Shown piece after piece: positions 16,249-23,859 of a DNA stretch of 64,000 nucleotides (the stretch's first letter is position 1; every line of letters begins with the position of its first letter). The translations under genes and the position numbers were made by a program. A model generated the notes under the pieces. It did no database searches and had not been told where the DNA came from. It was given only the letters and a program-made list of their open reading frames with translations. The stretch comes from Streptomyces albipurpureus (GTDB taxonomy: Bacteria > Actinomycetota > Actinomycetes > Streptomycetales > Streptomycetaceae): NCBI RefSeq assembly GCF_023701525.1, contig NZ_JAMQAW010000070.1:1-64000 (forward strand), given 5' to 3'.

Positions 16249-17136
16249 ATGGTGCGGCGCATCGACGTGACCGGAGCCGACGGAGTACGGCTGGCTGCAT
16301 GGGAGTACGCGGACCCGCCGAAGGGGGGTGGCGATGCTCAGGGTGGCGATGAGCCCGAGCCCGCGCCAGGCGTTCTCCTGCTGCACGGACTGATGGGACG
16401 GGCCTCCCACTGGGCCTCCACCGCACGCTGGCTCACCGAGCGCCATCGGGCGATCGCGCTCGACCAGCGGGGCCACGGGCGGAGCGACAAGCCGGCGGAA
16501 GGGCCCTACACCCGCGAGGCGTACGCGGCTGACGCCGAGGCCGCGATCGAGCAACTGGGCCTCGCCCCGGTGGTGCTGATCGGCCATGCGATGGGCGCGC
16601 TCACCGCGTGGCAGGTGGCGACAAGGCGTCCTGACCTGGTCAGAGCCCTGATCATCTGCGATATGCGGGCATCGGCCCTGGGCGCCGCCTCACAGCGGGA
16701 ATGGGATGAGTGGTTCCGTGCCTGGCCCGTGCCCTTCGCGACACTCGCTGATGTGCGCAAGTGGTTCGGTGAGGACGATCCGACCATGGAGCAGCCGAGT
16801 GCCTCCCGGGGCGAGTTCTACGCGGAGGTGATGGCCGAACGGGCGGACGGTTGGCGTCCGGTGTTCTCCCGACGGCAGATGCTCAAGTCGCGCGAGGCAT
16901 GGGTCCATGACGCGCACTGGGAGGATCTCGCCCTGGTGGAGTGCCCCACGCTGGTGGTCCGGGGCGTGGACGGCAAGCTGGGCAGGGCGGAGGCGCAGGA
17001 AATGGTCCGGGTGCTCCCGCGGGGGAAGTACGCGGAGGTCCCGGATGCCGGCCATCTGATCCACTACGACCAGCCGGAGGGGTGGCGGGAGGCGATCGAG
17101 CCCTTCCTCGACGGTGTCCGTGCACAGGAGGGCTGA
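16249..17136 (+). CDS. Alpha/beta-hydrolase-fold protein with Ala at the nucleophile position
   Basis: A protein of 295 residues with the fold's oxyanion segment (GVLLLHGLMGRASHW), ALDQRGHGRSDKP, a nucleophile-elbow position IGHAMGA (about 111-117) and the histidine region PDAGHLIHYDQPEGW. The elbow should read GxSxG; the codon at position 114 is GCG, so the serine is replaced by alanine. The protein may therefore be non-hydrolytic or use another chemistry, as cofactor-independent dioxygenases of this fold do. The ATG at 16249 follows GAAGGGGG. Its TGA overlaps the next gene's ATG by one base, so the two are coupled. Likely under LexA control through the site at 16175-16190. Confidence 0.85.
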   Translation: MVRRIDVTGADGVRLAAWEYADPPKGGGDAQGGDEPEPAPGVLLLHGLMGRASHWASTARWLTERHRAIALDQRGHGRSDKPAEGPYTREAYAADAEAAIEQLGLAPVVLIGHAMGALTAWQVATRRPDLVRALIICDMRASALGAASQREWDEWFRAWPVPFATLADVRKWFGEDDPTMEQPSASRGEFYAEVMAERADGWRPVFSRRQMLKSREAWVHDAHWEDLALVECPTLVVRGVDGKLGRAEAQEMVRVLPRGKYAEVPDAGHLIHYDQPEGWREAIEPFLDGVRAQEG

Positions 17137-17780
17137 TGGCGCGTTACCGGTACGTGGGCCCGGCCGGCATCCTGGCCGCTGTCCACCCCCGGAGCGCGGG
17201 CGAGGCGATCCGTACCGCGGCCGACTGTGAGCGGTGGATCAATCACCGGTCGGAGGCGGAGCTCAGCGAGCCGTTCACCTGTGTCGTCGATCCAGCCGGC
17301 TGGCCGCGGCTCGCACCACGCCGCAGCGAGCATGTCGCCTGTGCCGGGGGCGGCCCGGTCCTGGGCGCGGGCGAGATCGCCTTCACCCGCCGCGACAGTC
17401 GCCGGACGTTCCCGCCGCCCCGGCCGCGTCACATCGAGCGGGCCGATCGCGTTCACCACCGGGTCCCGGTCCCAGCGGCCCCGGCCGAGGCGGGCTCAGC
17501 CGGGGCGGGCTCGGCCGGGGCGGTCGGGGCTGGTGTGGTCTGGGCTGGTGTGGTCAGGGAGATCAGCAATCAGTCAACCGGCTGCTGCCCCGATCCCCGG
17601 TCCTGGGCCGCGATCGCCGAGGCGCTGGACCGGATCGGGATCGGCCGCCCGGAGGGCTTCACCCACGAGATCACCTTCCGGCGCTGCGCTGGGTGCCGGG
17701 AGACCAACATCGTGCGGGAGGGCGACTTCGTCTGTGTGTTCTGTGGGGAGGCGCTGCCCGCTTCCCGGAACATCGGCTGA
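17136..17780 (+). CDS. Hypothetical protein with C-terminal zinc ribbon
   Basis: A protein of 214 residues, starting at the ATG that overlaps the hydrolase stop. It begins MARYRYVGPAGILAAV; a central Gly/Ala-rich low-complexity stretch (about 110-145) leads to a C-terminal CxxC...CxxC pair (CAGCRETNIVREGDF, CVFCGE), probably zinc-binding. No enzyme motif is recognised. It is the second gene of a two-gene unit with the hydrolase-fold protein. Confidence 0.7.
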   Translation: MARYRYVGPAGILAAVHPRSAGEAIRTAADCERWINHRSEAELSEPFTCVVDPAGWPRLAPRRSEHVACAGGGPVLGAGEIAFTRRDSRRTFPPPRPRHIERADRVHHRVPVPAAPAEAGSAGAGSAGAVGAGVVWAGVVREISNQSTGCCPDPRSWAAIAEALDRIGIGRPEGFTHEITFRRCAGCRETNIVREGDFVCVFCGEALPASRNIG

Positions 17781-17792
17781 GCCGGGGTTCGA

Positions 17793-18230
17793 TCAGAACG
17801 CGAAGATCGACCCTCCACCGAGGCTCGCCACCATCTCGCAGCCGTTGTTGTACGTCGCCGACCAGGCGATCCGCTGGCCTCGCCACACCCCGTGGGCGGC
17901 GGCCGTGACCGGGTCCCACTGGCGGGTACAGGTGGTGTACGCAAGGGCCGACGGCAGCTCCGTGAACTCCCCGTCCACCGAATCCAGCTCACCGCAGGCG
18001 GCGACGGAGGCCGGATGGGTGCCGCCGGCCGTAGGCGCGCAGCTCAGGGTGACGGCGCGTTCGACTGTGGCGGTCGCGGTCGATGTGCCCTTGGCGATGG
18101 TGAGCACCAGCGCGGAGGGGGCGTAGAGGCCGCTGGCGCTCGTGGGCTGCGTGGCCGAGGCCGTGCTGGTGGCCGCCCCGCTCAGCAGCACAGCGGCGGT
18201 CACGGCGATCATGCCGCGCGTTCGACGCAT
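17793..18230 (-). CDS. Secreted subtilisin-inhibitor-like (SSI) protein
   Basis: A protein of 145 residues. It has a signal peptide (MRRTRGMIAVTAAVLLSGAA, cleavage probably after ATSTASA) and the mature SSI fold beginning LYAPSALVLTIAKG and ending NNGCEM...GGGSIFAF, with four cysteines for two disulfides. The reactive loop aligns CTRQWDPVT with CPMVYDPV of classical SSI, giving Arg at P1, which favours trypsin-like proteases; SSI itself has Met. Start ATG follows GAAGGAG. SSI proteins inhibit extracellular proteases and transglutaminase-activating enzymes during development. Confidence 0.93.
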   Translation of the reverse strand: MRRTRGMIAVTAAVLLSGAATSTASATQPTSASGLYAPSALVLTIAKGTSTATATVERAVTLSCAPTAGGTHPASVAACGELDSVDGEFTELPSALAYTTCTRQWDPVTAAAHGVWRGQRIAWSATYNNGCEMVASLGGGSIFAF

Positions 18231-18553
18231 GGATGAAGCTCCTTCACTTCCGAGGGTGATTGCGCTGGGGAGTCTCTCGTATGCGAAGGGTGATGGCATG
18301 TTCATCGGCGGAAGATCACCCGTTTCCAGCCGCGCCCGGCTGGCAGAGGCTGGTCTCAGGGGTCGGTGAGGCATTCCATCGCCGGGTCGGTCGCTCCGGG
18401 GGTCGACCAGTAGGTGCCCGGCGTCGGGATGGCCCCGGGGGATGGTCCTGGGGTGGGGGAGGGCCGGAGCCTCGGCGTGGGATACGGCCCCGCCTCGGGG
18501 ACTCCTCCGGTCGGCCTGAGGCCCGTCCCCGAGCGCGGGTTCCGCGGCGGAAA
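18231..18553. other. Intergenic region upstream of the SSI gene
   Basis: About 320 bp holding the SSI promoter on the minus strand. I see no gene. The DNA turns very GC- and purine-rich toward the terminator at 18554. Confidence 0.5.
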
Positions 18554-18590
18554 GGGCCCGTGGTCGAGCGGTTCGCTCGACCACGGGCCC
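18554..18590 (-). terminator. Strong terminator of the ABC exporter operon
   Basis: Perfect 15-bp arms, GGGCCCGTGGTCGAG (18554-18568) and its complement (18576-18590), with a 7-base loop. On the minus strand they are followed by TTTCC, just after the permease stop. Confidence 0.85.
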
Positions 18591-18616
18591 TGGACTGGTC
18601 CTCGTACGCGAGGGGG

Positions 18617-20317
18617 TCAGCCCTTGCTGACCGCTGTCAGGATCTCCGGCAGCCGACTGGCCATCCCCGGCGCAGCCAGCCGGACCCCTGCCCAGCCGAT
18701 CAACAGCCCGTAGGTGGCACCGGCTGGCAGCAGCAGCCAGAGGTCCCCGTGCCGGTCCGTCGTGTGGAGCCAGATCGTCGCGACGATCATCGGAGCGCAG
18801 AGCACCGCCGCGACCAGCATTCCGCCGAAGATCGAGATCCAGGCGATGCCCCCCTGCCCGGGCGCGGCGTTCTTGTACGCGCTGTCCTGCGGGATCGAGT
18901 AGGGGAAGCGAACCGAGGCCACCGCGCCCGTGGCCAGCAAGGCGCCCAGGATGGCGATGGAGAGCCCCAGCGCCGAGGGCAGCGTCTCCCAGTCGTCCAG
19001 GACCGCCGCCACGACCACGGTGACCAGGACGGTGTACGGAAGGGTGACCACCAGCAGGGCCAGCGCCCGCGCCCAGAGCTCCGCGTAGGCGTCCTTGGCG
19101 GTGGAGATGGTCTGCGCCACCATCCAGAAGGCCGAGGTGTCCTGCCCGAACTGGTTGTACATCTGGACGCCCAGCATCCCCGCCGCGAAACAGGCGAGAT
19201 AGACCGACCCGGTGCCTTGCAGCGCATTGAGCAGCGGCACGATCAGACCGATCGCAAGCGCCGACACCCAGGCCATCTTGGTCTTGGGGTCCCGCCACAC
19301 ATAGCGCAGGCTGCGCTGCATCACCGCGCCCGTACGGCTCTCGGGCAGCAGTCGGTGCATTCCGGCCGACGCGCCCTCGCGTGACGAGGTCGAGGCCGCC
19401 GCCAGGGTGGAACCGTCGGGTGTGGTCATCAGGGCGTTCAGGCTGCGCGCCCAGGACCAGAGCAGGGCGTGGAGCGCCGCGACGCTCAGGGCGAGCTGGG
19501 CGAGGGCGACACCGTAGGAACCATCGCTGGCGGAGTCGATCGCGCCGATCGCCGAAGCGGGCGGGACCCACCGTACGACGTCGGCCACCGGCTCCAGCGC
19601 CGACAGTCCGCCCGCGTTGCTCAGGCTCTGGGCGCCGAAGTTCACCAGTTGGAGGCCGATGGCGATCACCAGTCCGCTGAGCACGGCGAGATCGCGGCCC
19701 CTGCGTGAGGTCAGCAGCCGGATGTTGCCGGCCGCGACGGCTCGGGCCAGGGCCACACACACCAGCAGGGCCAGCGGTAGCGCGATCACCGAGAGCGCGA
19801 GGGCGAAGCCGCCGTGTGCGAGCGCGAGAACCGCGCCGAGCACCAGACAGAGCGAGAACAGTGGACCGATGCCCACCATCGACGCGGTGAGCAGGGCGAA
19901 GACCAGGGGGCGCGGGCGCAGCGGCAGCATCACCAGCCGGGTCGGGTCCAGGGTCTCGTCACCGCTGGGGAAGAACAGCGGCATCACCGCCCAGCCGAGC
20001 GCCAGCACCGCCGTCAGCAGCACGGCCACCGTCATGGCGTGCTCGTTGCCCCGGAGCAGCACCAGTCCCAGGAGCTGGCCGGTCGCGATCAGTAGGGCGA
20101 AGACCAGCGAGATGACGAAGACGGTGGTGCGCGCCGAGGACTGACGCAGTCCATTGCGCAGCAGCGACAGCTTGAGCCGTACGAAGATGCCGGCCAGCCG
20201 TCGAGCACTCACCTCGGCCGTAGGCCGTCCACCGCCGGTGGACTCGGAGGGGGCGGTCAGCGCCGACTGCGGGGGGATGGCCGCTTCTGGCGACGGTGGG
20301 TTCTGTGCCCCGCTCAC
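18617..20317 (-). CDS. ABC transporter permease
   Basis: A protein of 566 residues with about twelve hydrophobic helices in two bundles (roughly residues 65-280 and 345-560) separated by a cytoplasmic loop. A proline/serine-rich N-terminus of about 40 residues precedes the first helix. Its start overlaps the ATPase gene stop by 4 bp (20314-20317), so it is the membrane partner of 20314-21138. The substrate is unknown; the ATPase type suggests export. Confidence 0.85.
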   Translation of the reverse strand: MSGAQNPPSPEAAIPPQSALTAPSESTGGGRPTAEVSARRLAGIFVRLKLSLLRNGLRQSSARTTVFVISLVFALLIATGQLLGLVLLRGNEHAMTVAVLLTAVLALGWAVMPLFFPSGDETLDPTRLVMLPLRPRPLVFALLTASMVGIGPLFSLCLVLGAVLALAHGGFALALSVIALPLALLVCVALARAVAAGNIRLLTSRRGRDLAVLSGLVIAIGLQLVNFGAQSLSNAGGLSALEPVADVVRWVPPASAIGAIDSASDGSYGVALAQLALSVAALHALLWSWARSLNALMTTPDGSTLAAASTSSREGASAGMHRLLPESRTGAVMQRSLRYVWRDPKTKMAWVSALAIGLIVPLLNALQGTGSVYLACFAAGMLGVQMYNQFGQDTSAFWMVAQTISTAKDAYAELWARALALLVVTLPYTVLVTVVVAAVLDDWETLPSALGLSIAILGALLATGAVASVRFPYSIPQDSAYKNAAPGQGGIAWISIFGGMLVAAVLCAPMIVATIWLHTTDRHGDLWLLLPAGATYGLLIGWAGVRLAAPGMASRLPEILTAVSKG

Positions 20318-21138
20318 CGCGCACCGCCCCCGCCGAGCCAGTCCAGGGACTCCCCGGTGTCCCGGTTGTTCGCTCCGACCAGTTCCAAGAACGCGTGCTG
20401 AAGGCTCGGCGCGCCGCCGCGTACGTCGGCGAGCGGGCCCTGGGCCCGGATCTGGCCCGCGGCCATCACCGCGACCCAGTCGCAGAGCGACTCCACGAGT
20501 TCCATCACATGGCTGGAGAAGACGACGGTCGCCCCGGAGGCCGTGTACCGCTCAAGGACCGCGCGGATGGTCTGGGCGGAGACGGGGTCGACGCCCTCGA
20601 ACGGCTCGTCGAGGAAGAGCACTTCGGGGTTGTGCAGCAGGGCCGCGGCCAGACCGATCTTCTTACGCATGCCGGTGGAGTAGTCGACGACCAGTTTGTG
20701 CTGGGCGCCGGCCAGATCGAGTACGTCCAGGAGCTGGGTGGCCCGCTTGTCCACCTCTGCCCCGGGGAGACCGCGTAGCCGCCCGCTGTAGGCCAACAGC
20801 TCCCGCCCGGACAGTCGTTCGAAGAGCCGTAGCCCCTCCGGCAGCACGCCGATCCTCGCCTTGACGGCGATGGGGTCGCGCCAGACATCGTGTCCCGCGA
20901 CCTCGATGCGCCCCTGGTCGGGGCGGAGCAGCCCGGTGATCATCGAGAGTGTGGTGGTCTTTCCGGCGCCGTTGGGCCCGACCAGTCCGATGAACTTCCC
21001 TGCGGGCAGCGTGAGATCGATGCCGGATACGGCGATCTGCTGCCCGAACCGCTTCCACAGGCCCTCGACGCGAACAGCGGACGGTGCTGTGTGTGCTCCG
21101 TCCGCCTCCACGGCTCCCATCGCCCGGTCGTCCGGCAT
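20314..21138 (-). CDS. ABC transporter ATP-binding protein
   Basis: A protein of 274 residues. Walker A GPNGAGKTTT (about 54), a variant signature DYSTGMRKKIGLAAAL (canonical LSGGQ replaced by YSTGM, as usual in drug-export type ATPases), Walker B VLFLDEPFEG and the switch His in VVFSSHVME are all present. It drives the permease encoded at 18617-20317. An alternative start a few residues downstream (MGAVEAD) is possible. Confidence 0.92.
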   Translation of the reverse strand: MPDDRAMGAVEADGAHTAPSAVRVEGLWKRFGQQIAVSGIDLTLPAGKFIGLVGPNGAGKTTTLSMITGLLRPDQGRIEVAGHDVWRDPIAVKARIGVLPEGLRLFERLSGRELLAYSGRLRGLPGAEVDKRATQLLDVLDLAGAQHKLVVDYSTGMRKKIGLAAALLHNPEVLFLDEPFEGVDPVSAQTIRAVLERYTASGATVVFSSHVMELVESLCDWVAVMAAGQIRAQGPLADVRGGAPSLQHAFLELVGANNRDTGESLDWLGGGGAR

Positions 21139-21222
21139 GGTGCCCGCCTTTCGGTGTCCCGTTTCTTCTACGCGTCGTATTTATGTTCGCGTCCGTACGG
21201 GTCCACCTTATGTAAGCGTCAG

Positions 21223-21888
21223 CTAAGCCCCACGGGTGCGGGCGGCAACGGCCTCCCGTCCGCAGGCATAGGCCAGCGGACTGATCAGCTCTTCCGCATC
21301 CGGCAGCCAGCGGTTCGCGGGCGTGGGGCGACGGGCCCACTGCACCGCGCCCTGTGCGCCGACCCGAGTCGGCGGTGCCGCCACGTAGTGGCCCTCGCCC
21401 CGGCCGATCAGGTCGATGGACGTCGGTGCCCAGCCGAGACCGCGTACCAGGTCGGGCACCTTCTGCGCGCCGCCCGGCAGGACGAAGAAGAGCATCCGGC
21501 GGTCGGGGGTGCACGTCACCGGGCCGAGCGGCAGGTCCATCCGCTCCAGCCTGGCCAGCGCCAAGAAGCCGGCCGACTCGGGAAGGTCGAGGGCGTCGAA
21601 GGTGCGGCCGGTGGGGAGCAGGATCGAAGCCTTGGGGTTCATGCCCCACATCCGGCGCGCGGCGGTCGCGCTTCCCGTGGCCTGGCTCGCCCAGTCCGGG
21701 CGAGCCGCGTGCGCCCCGGGCGCCGCGCAATCGGACTGTTCGCAGGAGCAGCGCACTCTGCCGTCGTCCGACTCCAGCCAGGTACCGGGAAACACGTCCC
21801 AGTGCCGCTCTTCCGCGTATCGCACGGCATGGTCCAGCAGCTGTTCACCTCTCTGCTGGGGGATCTGTACGGCCTCTGCAACTCCCAT
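21223..21888 (-). CDS. Bifunctional primase/polymerase-domain protein
   Basis: A protein of 221 residues. It resembles the N-terminal prim-pol domain found in plasmid and phage replication proteins and in stand-alone actinobacterial copies: VFPGTWLES, the cysteine-rich CSCEQSDC (about 48) with a PGAHAARPDW block, ILLPTGRTFDALDLPE, and IDLIGRGEGHYVAAPPTRVG. No helicase domain follows. Start ATG 21888 is preferred over 21924. It is divergent from the XRE/TPR regulator. Its cellular role is unknown; it may be a domesticated mobile-element gene. Confidence 0.75.
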   Translation of the reverse strand: MGVAEAVQIPQQRGEQLLDHAVRYAEERHWDVFPGTWLESDDGRVRCSCEQSDCAAPGAHAARPDWASQATGSATAARRMWGMNPKASILLPTGRTFDALDLPESAGFLALARLERMDLPLGPVTCTPDRRMLFFVLPGGAQKVPDLVRGLGWAPTSIDLIGRGEGHYVAAPPTRVGAQGAVQWARRPTPANRWLPDAEELISPLAYACGREAVAARTRGA

Positions 21889-22209
21889 GGTCTCTTCCAC
21901 GCACCACTCAACTTCCGCTGTCACCTAGGGTTACGGGCGTCCTACGGGACGCCCAAGATCATGATCCCGCATACGGGGCGCATGGATGCACGGACGGGGG
22001 CGCGCGTGCGGACCGGCCACCGGGGCGGGTACCCACTGATACATAGGGGGGCGACACGCCGTCTCTGGCCGCGCCAGAAGCATAGTCGGCGTCTTCCGGA
22101 AATCCGCCGGGACTTCTGGAAAAAACAGACCAAGCCGCGGAAGTCTGCATTCTCCGTAAATCAGCCGGGCAGTGATCCCTCTGTGGATCGTGGCCTCAGG
22201 GGGTTACTC
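21889..22209. promoter_or_regulatory. Divergent control region of prim-pol and XRE/TPR genes
   Basis: About 320 bp, more AT-rich than the neighbouring genes around 22040-22190. Two direct TTCYGGAA boxes (22094-22101 and 22114-22121) are exactly 20 bp apart, two helical turns, and could be a regulator-binding pair. Confidence 0.4.
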
Positions 22210-23592
22210 ATGGCAGCCAGGCCTCTCGTCGCCCGACAGCCGAACGAACGGCTGCAGGCGCTCATTCAGGAAGCCGGGTGTTCCAACGCCGGGCTCGCTC
22301 GCCGCGTCAACATGGTCGGCGCGGAGCGCGGACTCGACCTTCGCTACGACAAGACATCAGTCGCCCGCTGGCTGCGGGGACAGCAGCCGCGCGGACGTGC
22401 ACCCGGCGTCATCGCCGAGGCACTTGGGCGCAAACTGGGACGTACGGTCACGATCGATGAGATCGGTATGGCCAATGGGAAGAACCTCGCATCCGGAGTC
22501 GGCTTACAGTTCTCGCCGACCGTCCTCGGTGCTATCGAGCAGGTATGCGAACTGTGGCGCAGCGATGTGGGCCGCCGTGACTTCCTCTCCGGGGCCACGG
22601 TGGCGGCTTCCGCACTCGTGGAGCCGAGCCGCGACTGGCTGATCACCGGGGCGGACAGCCAAGTGGCGCGTACCGCGGGCGCTCGCGTCGGCCCATCGGA
22701 CGTCGAAGCGGTACGCGCGATGACGCTCGCCCTCACCGAACTCGACCACCGCTTCGGCAGCGGACATGTCCGCCCGGTCGTCGTTCACTACCTCAACTCC
22801 GTTGTCTCCGGCTTACTTTCGGGCTCCTACCGGGACGCGGTCGGCCGGGAGTTGTTCGGCGCGGTCGCCCGACTGACCGAACTCGCCGGCTATATGGCAG
22901 TGGACACCGGCCAACCCGGGCTGGCCCAGCGGTACTACATCCAGGCACTACGTCTGGCGCAGGCCGCTGGGGACCGTGGATACGGCGGCTATGTCCTGGC
23001 CGCTTCCATGAGCCATCTCGCGGCCCAGTTGGGCAATCCGCGCGAGATCGCCCAACTGGCGCGCGCCGCCCAGGAAGGCGCTCGCGGGCGGGTGACTCCA
23101 CGGGCCGAGGCGATGTTCCTCGCCGCCGAGGCGCGCGGGCACGCGCTGCTGGGTGACGCGCACACCTGCCATACGGTGGCGGGCAGGGCCCTCGCCGCTC
23201 TGGAGCGAGCCGAACCGGAGGATGGGGACGACCCTGGTTGGATCTCCCATTTCGACCGCGCCTATCTGGCAGACGAACTCGCCCACTGCTACCGGGATTT
23301 GGGTCAAGCGGAGGCTGCCGAGCACCATGCCGCGCAGTCCCTTGAGGGCCATCCGGAGTCTCGGGCGCGGCGCCGGGCCATCGGTCTTGTCCTCCTGGCG
23401 ACGGCCCAGGTGCAGCAGCGTGAGGTGGAGCAGGCCTGCCATACGGGCACCCAGGCGGTGGAACTGCTGGGGCAGTTGCGCTCCACTCGGGGCGCGGAGT
23501 ATCTGGAAGATCTCCAGTTGCGGTTGCAGCCGTACGAGGACGAGCCGGCGGTCCGGGAGTTCGGGGCGCGATTGGAGTTGCAGGCGGCCTAG
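22210..23592 (+). CDS. NsdA/NsdB-like XRE and TPR regulator
   Basis: A protein of 460 residues. The N-terminal segment (NERLQALIQEAGCSNAGLAR...SVARWLRGQQPRGRAPGVIA) is a helix-turn-helix-like domain for a regulator of the Nsd type. After a linker, tetratricopeptide-like helices run from about 180 to 450 (for example GQPGLAQRYYIQALRLAQAA and LADELAHCYRDLGQAEAAEH). In S. coelicolor related proteins repress antibiotic production and sporulation. ATG 22210 has AGGGGG 6 bases upstream. Confidence 0.78.
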   Translation: MAARPLVARQPNERLQALIQEAGCSNAGLARRVNMVGAERGLDLRYDKTSVARWLRGQQPRGRAPGVIAEALGRKLGRTVTIDEIGMANGKNLASGVGLQFSPTVLGAIEQVCELWRSDVGRRDFLSGATVAASALVEPSRDWLITGADSQVARTAGARVGPSDVEAVRAMTLALTELDHRFGSGHVRPVVVHYLNSVVSGLLSGSYRDAVGRELFGAVARLTELAGYMAVDTGQPGLAQRYYIQALRLAQAAGDRGYGGYVLAASMSHLAAQLGNPREIAQLARAAQEGARGRVTPRAEAMFLAAEARGHALLGDAHTCHTVAGRALAALERAEPEDGDDPGWISHFDRAYLADELAHCYRDLGQAEAAEHHAAQSLEGHPESRARRRAIGLVLLATAQVQQREVEQACHTGTQAVELLGQLRSTRGAEYLEDLQLRLQPYEDEPAVREFGARLELQAA

Positions 23593-23859
23593 CGAAGGCT
23601 TCGTCTCGGCTGGGGCCGACAGGGCTGGTGGGGTCAATGAGACAGGTGGGGTAGGCGCTGCGGGCTGTGGGCGACGCCGCACCCAGGCGCGATGGGCCTG
23701 GGTGGGGCGGGTCCGGTTGTGACTGCGGTCACAGCCCGCTGGTCCTCAGGTGGCTTATGCAGGGTCGTTGCCCCGCTGCCGCACATGTGTGCGCAGGGCA
23801 CCTGAGGGCACCCGGTAGCGTGACCCGACGGTTCCGTAGGCCCACAGGTAGGAGTCCTG

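Noticed and set aside
18231..19760. Long N-terminal extension of the SSI reading frame
   Set aside because: A typical signal peptide and ribosome site mark the start at 18230; the extension is antisense-like to the ABC permease.
20890..22209. N-terminal extension of the XRE/TPR regulator frame
   Set aside because: It overlaps the prim-pol and ATPase genes on the other strand and lacks protein character; ATG 22210 has its own ribosome site.
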